Translations under genes and position numbers: made by a program
Shown here: in pieces, positions 58,935 through 64,000 of the stretch
Position numbering within the stretch: position 1 is the stretch's first letter
Layout of the letters: each line of letters begins with the position of its first letter
Source of the DNA: Engraulis encrasicolus
Lineage: Eukaryota; Chordata; Actinopteri; Clupeiformes; Engraulidae
Length of the DNA stretch: 64,000 nucleotides
NCBI RefSeq assembly: GCF_034702125.1
Contig: NC_085875.1
Coordinates: 49,932,007-49,996,006 of the forward strand
Reading direction: 5' to 3'
The notes under the pieces: generated by a model
Seen by the model: the letters and a program-made list of their open reading frames with translations, nothing else
Database searches by the model: none
Told to the model about the DNA's origin: nothing

Positions 58935-59548
58935 ATAGAGTTCTTCAGTAACGCGGAAGCATGTAGTAGATTGTAGTCTTTCATGTTAGCATTTAAGGAC
59001 TTCCTGGTTCGTATCGGCTTCCGGCCTCCATTGGGAATGAATAGGGGCCAATTTCAAATAAGCTCCGAGTGCAAGCACGCGCTTAGCGAACCCCCGCAAA
59101 CTGTCGAGGGTGTTAAAAATAGGCTGTAGGTATGACATGGTTGATCATTTTGTGCCAAACTTCGACATAAATACGATGTTGCGTCCATATGCTAAACCCG
59201 GAAACTTTTGGCGACTACAGAAGCGGCGCCGGCATGTACGTGCGGAGGGTTGTACCCATGGCAACCAAAGGAAAGTATGTAGTTCGGAAGTTTTAATGAT
59301 CAGAAAGGGGTTAGCAATATTGAATTAAAATCGTCATGATTTAACATGTGAATACACCAACATGATGATACGATCCGTTCCACTAATGAGAAAGGGATGT
59401 GGGGACACGCTAATGTTCGTTGTTGGCGTGCAACTTATATTTTTGCCAAACCTGAATCTCTATGGCGTGTTGCAATGTAAAAAAATCGCCATAGAACCGG
59501 AAGTCCAAACGCCGCATACAAGTTGACGTCAACGCTGAAGAACTCTAT
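58935..59548. mobile_element. MITE-like element with ATAGAGTTCTTCAG ends
   Basis: A 14-bp perfect inverted repeat ATAGAGTTCTTCAG / CTGAAGAACTCTAT, with weaker similarity (TAACGCGG versus TTGACG) beyond it. No clear target duplication and no transposase. The inside includes GGAAGCATG and CCGGAAGTCC segments but no gene. Confidence 0.6.
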
Positions 59549-59559
59549 TGCGAGTTGGT

Positions 59560-60300
59560 CTGGACCAAAGAGGCTTGAGACAAGAGGGCTTACTCACGTC
59601 ATAACAGCGTAGTACGAAATGATGGCGAGGGGAGTACGGAAATGTTATTCAGTGTGGAACAGGTCATAGGACAGCGTGAATGTCTGTCAGCTGTCCTTAA
59701 TTACCCCCAGCATTACTGCTGACCAACAGCTGCCGTCAATTGGCCACAAATTATCCATCATGGTGTCGCCCCCACTGACCATGTGCAAGGGAGTACGGAA
59801 ATTTTATCCATCGCACCCACTGACCAATGACCATGCGCAAGGGAGTTAATTTTCCGGACTGGTGTCCTCAGGCAACGCCCCCGTACTACACTGTGGCCAA
59901 CATTTCCCCCCGAGAGATTGTTCTTCTGTTGAGTTTCTTTGGTCTAGACGCCTTGGCTGATAATCGGCACCCCCTGCTCTCTAGGCCTATTCCTTATTGC
60001 AAATGACTGTTCGCCGCATCTCTCCTGCGGTCATCCGTTATGAAGTGAAGTTAGGCCTAGGCACTAAGCTATTTATCCTATCCTTGTTTTGTGGTGCTGA
60101 TGGCTTCAGTGAGCGGGGATATTTATTAACACACTGTTGCAAAATGTTTTGTGACAGCATTGTGAACTTTAAACGATCTGCGAGGGTGCCAAGGCTGCTT
60201 GTTGATAGCGATTTTGGCTGCGGTAACGAATTTCACAGCACTTCATGCTCTGCCACGGAGGCATATTGGTGTGGCATATTCGCCAGTGGGTTAACGTTCG
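59560..60300. other. Unassigned region with small direct repeat
   Basis: GGGAGTACGGAAATTTTATCC-type words repeat at about 59,632 and 59,790, and CACTGACCA..CATG..CAAGGGAGT is repeated at about 59,775 and 59,833. A 109-codon open frame from 59,997 has no recognisable domain and I do not call it a gene. Confidence 0.4.
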
Positions 60301-60307
60301 GCGAGAA

Positions 60308-60419
60308 GGTCGCTACCGTGGAATAGCAGCACGACAGAGAGAATCTTTAGACCCCGACGCGGAGCGCGGAGCGGAGGGGTCTTGTTCTCTCTGAAGTGCT
60401 GCTATTCCACAAAGCGACC
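60308..60419. repeat. 112-bp hairpin repeat
   Basis: GGTCGCTACCGTGGAATAGC at the left and GCTATTCCACAAAGCGACC at the right pair over about 24 bp. A second stem AGAGAGAA/TTCTCTCT and a GC-rich AGACCCCGACGC..GGAGGGGTCT tip lie inside. It looks like one of the abundant fish foldback repeats. Confidence 0.8.
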
Positions 60420-61249
60420 GACTATTATATGGATATACTTAAATGATTCACACATGGCGGGGAAATTTCTTTTGGCCTATTTAATGTTAAGTTTATTATA
60501 GTTTTTCATGTCAAAAGATTGTTGCTGTGCAAAACAAAACAGTGCCGTTGTGGAACACCGCTAGGCAACAGCTAGGTAGCCAGGACAACAGGTGTTGTCT
60601 ATCACGCAGCTGATTAGAGTCTTGTTAAAGACGCTTTAGCAGTGAAAAGTCTTGTTGCCTTTGACAGCGGTCTGTTATAGACCAACCCGTCCGTTATCGA
60701 AAAATAACAGACGTGCGAACGTTGGGGAGCCCCATTGAAATGAATGGAGCATTCGACCGATGACGTCACACCATATAATAATGAGATATAAATAAACAAA
60801 AAGTTTATTAAAAAAAACCCTCTATATTTTACAATGGCCAATGCCGTCAACAGCACCTGTTCTGGGATCACACCTAAGCTTTAATAATGTGTGGCTGAAC
60901 GGTTACATGCTGCCATTCAGACGTACCGTCATTCCGACATTGACGTTCAATTGTCGGAATGCTGATATTTTCTTCAGAAATGAAACGTCCCCTCATTCCG
61001 AATTTCATTTTTTCTTTTGTCGGAATGGTGGTATGTTTTTTTTTTTTTCAACATACCAGCATTCTGATCGCGGCCACTCAGTAATTTACTGATGATAAGG
61101 GGTGATGGCTCGTTGTGTAGCCGATATTTCATTTGCCAGTGTAAAACTGATGCTATTTGTTTTTGTGACAATTGCCTAAACCGATAAACAGCGGCTTCCC
61201 TATGGTGCTTAACAGACACACATAATTGTCTTTAAAATAGAACCTAAAT
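60420..61249. other. Spacer with ATTCCGA-rich stretch
   Basis: 60,935-61,030 holds several TCGGAATG / CATTCCGA words in both directions. No gene recognised. Confidence 0.4.
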
Positions 61250-62287
61250 CAGGGGTGCCCAACCTTTTTTTTAAACAAGATCTACTTTTGAAGTTGATGG
61301 TCTGCCGTGATCTACCAAGTCAAATTTAAGGATGTCAGTATGAAAATTTAAGACCACCATTTATTAATCACCATTATGAACAAAATGTTTTTAGTAGGCT
61401 ACTATGGCCGTATCTTTTCAGTGTGTTTTTAAAGTGTGTTGAATAGCCTATCTTTACAAAGCAATGCAGCACTGATAGTATGCAGAGATAATTTCAGTCA
61501 TACACAAGTCATAAACAACTGAAACAATTTCAAAATGATAAACATTTGGTATATAAAAGGCATATGTAGGCACATAGGCCCTATTTCTAAAATATGATGA
61601 AGCATCATGCCTTCAGTGGTAGGCTACAAATTAAAAAGGGCTCAGAAATTCACCATTTGTTATGGGTAAATAGTAGGCTAGTTAAGTTCACTTTACTATG
61701 AGAGAGAGAGAGAGAGAGAGAGCAATGAGAGAACTCATTGGATTGGTTAACACCCCTGTTAAGAGTAACTTCCTCCATGAAGGTTTTTTTTCCAGCTCTC
61801 TGGGCCAGTAGCACAGCAAAGGCTTTCCATTTTGAGTTTGGCCAATCGTTTTGTCCTCAACTGAAGCAAGGAACAGCACACATTGAAGTGAATTCCATAC
61901 ATGTCAATAACTAACATTTCAATTACACGTGGCATGCGATGTAAATGCAGTTAGCGATGATGCATGCGACTAGCGATTTGGACGAAGATCCTTGCATATC
62001 GCCGCGTCATAACGCATCGTTGCGCACATGTTCTGTTAGCCTACTCACCCGATGTTACATGTGTGCACACATGAATCAACTGTAATACCCTTATGGTAAC
62101 TTCCTAATGCTTTCCCCTCATTCTGTGTTACCGTGGGACTAATTATCTAACCAATACAGTACCAGCAACTTGCTACATTTGAAAGACAGTATTTTCCCCG
62201 TCATATTAGGCCTACATGTCTCGCGATCGACTGCCACTCCCCTCGAGATCGACTGGTAGCTCGCGATCGACTGGTTGGGCACCCCTG
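61250..62287. mobile_element. hAT-like element, 1.04 kb
   Basis: Inverted ends CAGGGGTGCCCAACC and GGTTGGGCACCCCTG. The expected 8-bp duplication is not evident (ACCTAAAT versus CTATATCA), so it may be a recombined or old copy. An (AG)n run lies at 61,700-61,722, and three GCGATCGACTG-like repeats lie next to the right end. No transposase. Confidence 0.75.
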
Positions 62288-62308
62288 CTATATCAAGTTC
62301 ATTGGCTG

Positions 62309-62455
62309 AATAATGATCCCCAGGAGCGCAGGATATTTTTTGGGAGAGAGACTCCTCGTGCGTCGGCACCCCCTTTTTTTTTTTCATGTAATAAAATATT
62401 GATCCCCACGAGCGCAGTATATTTTTTGGGAGAGTGACCGCTCGTGCGTCTTAAC
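62309..62455. repeat. Two tandem ~91-bp units
   Basis: TGATCCCCAGGAGCGCAG...TATTTTTTGGGAGAG and TTGATCCCCACGAGCGCAG... repeat with the same CTCGTGCGTC ending. Confidence 0.8.
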
Positions 62456-62542
62456 ACTTGACCAAGCAAGGTCCCTGTCAGATAATGTAGGTTAACACTA
62501 GCCTTACATCAACAAATTTGTATTTACAATTAATCCACTCAC

Positions 62543-62867
62543 CGGTGCTGTCAACAGCAGAAGTCCTTGCAACGACGATCGGCCTGGCACCCAATAGCTG
62601 GTCCATTTCATCAAAAAATTCAAAGCGACGTTTTCCTCCAGCCCCACTCCTTGATGCCTGCCTTTTTTCGACTAAGTATCTTGCTTCCAAAGCTTTATAT
62701 CTTGTCCGAAAAGCCTGCCACGGCTTCACTACCCCTCTCCTCTCCACCCCCTTAAATATAGTGGCATTTCGTTGTCTCTTGCCATCGAGGGCTGACAGCG
62801 CATCCAAGTCTGCTAGCACTGCTATTAAACTTAACGTTTCCCTTCGTGACCAGGTCTGTCTCTCCAT
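62543..62867 (-). CDS. Myb/SANT-like protein exon, PIF/Harbinger type
   Basis: A 108-codon exon from ATG at 62,867. It has TWSRRETLSLIAVLADLDAL, PWQAFRTRYKALEARYL and a final KRRFEFFDEMDQLLG, the trihelix/Myb-SANT pattern of the second protein of PIF/Harbinger transposons, which helps carry the nuclease to the nucleus and bind DNA. The coding strand reads ACCG|GTGAGT at 62,542, a strong 5' splice site, so the 22 further codons read through at 62,478-62,541 are probably intron. It is undamaged. No Harbinger nuclease or terminal repeats lie in the window, so it may be part of a larger element to the left, or a domesticated gene; I favour the former. Confidence 0.65.
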
Positions 62868-62978
62868 TTTTTGTATTTGAGGCTAACTGACTACGTTGAG
62901 GTAAATAATGTGAAACAACATTCGAATTCTCGCGCACATAATAACATAGCACTGCGCATGTACTAACTTCCTACGTCG

Positions 62979-63169
62979 CTTTAACCGTTTTCCATCCAAT
63001 TTATGTCGAATTATCTCTCGCCAATCCAACTTTTTAAAGCGATATAAATGAGGTCGACAAAGCTGGTGCTGAAGCGACTTAACTCCTTTTCCATCACTTA
63101 CGTCGCATCAACTTTTTAATGCGCATTATTTTAAAGCGACTTTATAATTGGATGGAAAAAGGATTAAAG
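62979..63169. repeat. 191-bp palindromic repeat upstream of the Myb-like exon
   Basis: CTTTAACCGTTTTCCATCCA at 62,979 is mirrored by TGGATGGAAAAAGGATTAAAG ending at 63,169, and AAAGCGACTT-like words recur inside. It may be a MITE or a terminus of the element encoding the neighbouring exon. Confidence 0.65.
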
Positions 63170-63240
63170 TTGCAAGTTGTGAAAGGCATGCAGTGACTGC
63201 AGAATGGTGCGTCCCGAAAGGTTGGACTTATAGCCTAAAG

Positions 63241-63350
63241 CAGGGGTGCTCAACTAGAAACTGCAAAGGTCCACTCGCCAAATTTCGTATGTTTCCAGGG
63301 TCCAAAAAAGTCGCTACGGACCGATGCAGAAAATAGCCTCACTCGCTGGC
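63241..63350. mobile_element. One-sided hAT end (CAGGGGTGCTCAACT)
   Basis: CAGGGGTGCTCAACTAGAAA is an hAT-type terminus. No partner end is found before the window closes. The following 63,425-63,550 has GTCCTGGAAAACCTGGAAA-type repeats typical of another decayed element. Confidence 0.5.
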
Positions 63351-63702
63351 CGCACTGGCCTCTTGCTCACTCACTGAGTTGTCATAGTGATGATACTTTC
63401 ATTTGTCATAAGACTGGCGAAATACACCTATAGTGGGTTCCCACACGTCCTGGAAAACCTGGAAATTTAGAGATGTGTTTTCAAGTCCTTGAAAGTCCTG
63501 GAAATACACCAAATGTCCTGGATTTTTTTTCCTTCAACTTTTTCCCGATTTTGTTTGTGGTATAATGTTTACTCTTCTCCAAGTCTAGACATGACGATTC
63601 AATTAATATCCACCTATTGAATACATTATTATCCACACACACACACAGTTAGGTCAGGTTGCCATCTTTGATTGCACTTATACACAGTCATATTCTTTGA
63701 CT

Positions 63703-64000
63703 CAGTGTTGCCAAAAGTCGCTAGTTGGCTTGCTGAAAAGTCGCTAGCTGATATCATTGCGTTATATATCTCTCGAAAACCTGCTTACGGCCATAGTAGG
63801 CCTACAAATAGACAGTGCTACTAGCACTGTGCTAGTACTTCCTTACAAAAAATTGTAATGCTATCTTTTTTGGAGATCAGAGCTTTCAGTCTCACTATAG
63901 CCACTTTGAAAGCTAGTTTGATCTTTGGTGTGACAAATCACAGTAGTCGCATCAATTGTTTGTATGCAAGAATATTCCAGAGAAAAAGAAACTGGCAACA
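63703..64000. mobile_element. CAGTGTTGCCA hAT MITE, copy 5, cut by the window end
   Basis: Starts CAGTGTTGCCAAAAGTCGCTA and ends at CTGGCAACA at position 64,000, apparently three bases short of the expected CACTG terminus. A shorter, diverged subfamily: the CRE region reads TGATATCATTGCGTT. Confidence 0.85.

Noticed and set aside
59997..60326. 109-codon protein gene
   Set aside because: Single open stretch without recognisable domain, in a region of foldback repeats.
61250..62287. 8-bp target duplication for this hAT-like element
   Set aside because: Flanks ACCTAAAT and CTATATCA do not match, so I report the element without a TSD.

Overview
This is vertebrate, almost certainly teleost fish, nuclear DNA. 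It is AT-rich and intron-bearing, and it is packed with element families typical of ray-finned fish: Tc1, pogo, hAT, Kolobok-like, PIF/Harbinger-type, Helentron-like, R2-type non-LTR retrotransposons and tRNA-derived SINEs. I find no convincing single-copy host gene, rRNA, functional tRNA or CRISPR array. The coding sequence I can support is transposase or reverse transcriptase, nearly all of it broken. The window is best read as a heterochromatin-like graveyard of nested mobile elements. Many insertions can be delimited to the base because their target-site duplications (TSDs) survive.

Layout. 1-1.6 kb: a tRNA-derived SINE and a one-ended TTAA element. 1,588-6,792: an hAT element (8-bp TSD AGTAGAGC) holding a complete-length Tc1 copy and a second hAT. 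6.8-10.05 kb: two ~150-bp tandem arrays in opposite orientation, rich in YY1-like AAGATGGC words, with a 329-bp hAT MITE inside. 10,633-15,166: an hAT MITE split by a 3.6-kb foldback element that itself holds a pogo remnant. 15.2-18.7 kb: a Kolobok-like MITE with an 85-bp retroposed insert, a solo LTR split by another TTAA foldback, and an hAT MITE. 19.6-28.0 kb: a pogo/Tigger-type transposon whose gene is split by a Tc/mariner-type element (itself split by a Helentron-like element) and by an hAT. Removing these restores the reading frame exactly. 28.2-31.5 kb: a SINE cut by an hAT, a small hAT MITE and a Tc1-derived perfect palindrome. 31.8-37.0 and 37.3-40.4 kb: two very large palindromic elements. 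41.0-47.0 kb: an R2/NeSL-type retrotransposon with a restriction-like endonuclease, split by a ~2-kb insertion and followed by a truncated second 3' end. 48,236-51,180: a nearly complete hAT/ZBED element with one phase-0 intron. 53.5-55.0 kb: a 664-bp tandem duplication and a large GA/TGAG microsatellite. 57.0-64.0 kb: more hAT MITEs, palindromes and a Myb-like exon of PIF/Harbinger type.

Interactions. The elements do not form a pathway; the information lies in their insertion order. One hAT MITE family (five copies, ends CAGTGTTGCCA) recurs through the window. It carries repeated AGTCGCTA words near its ends and, in three copies, a pair of perfect CRE octamers (TGACGTCA) exactly 20 bp apart. 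That family, the exactly reconstructable pogo gene and the YY1-like foldback arrays are the observations I would follow up first.
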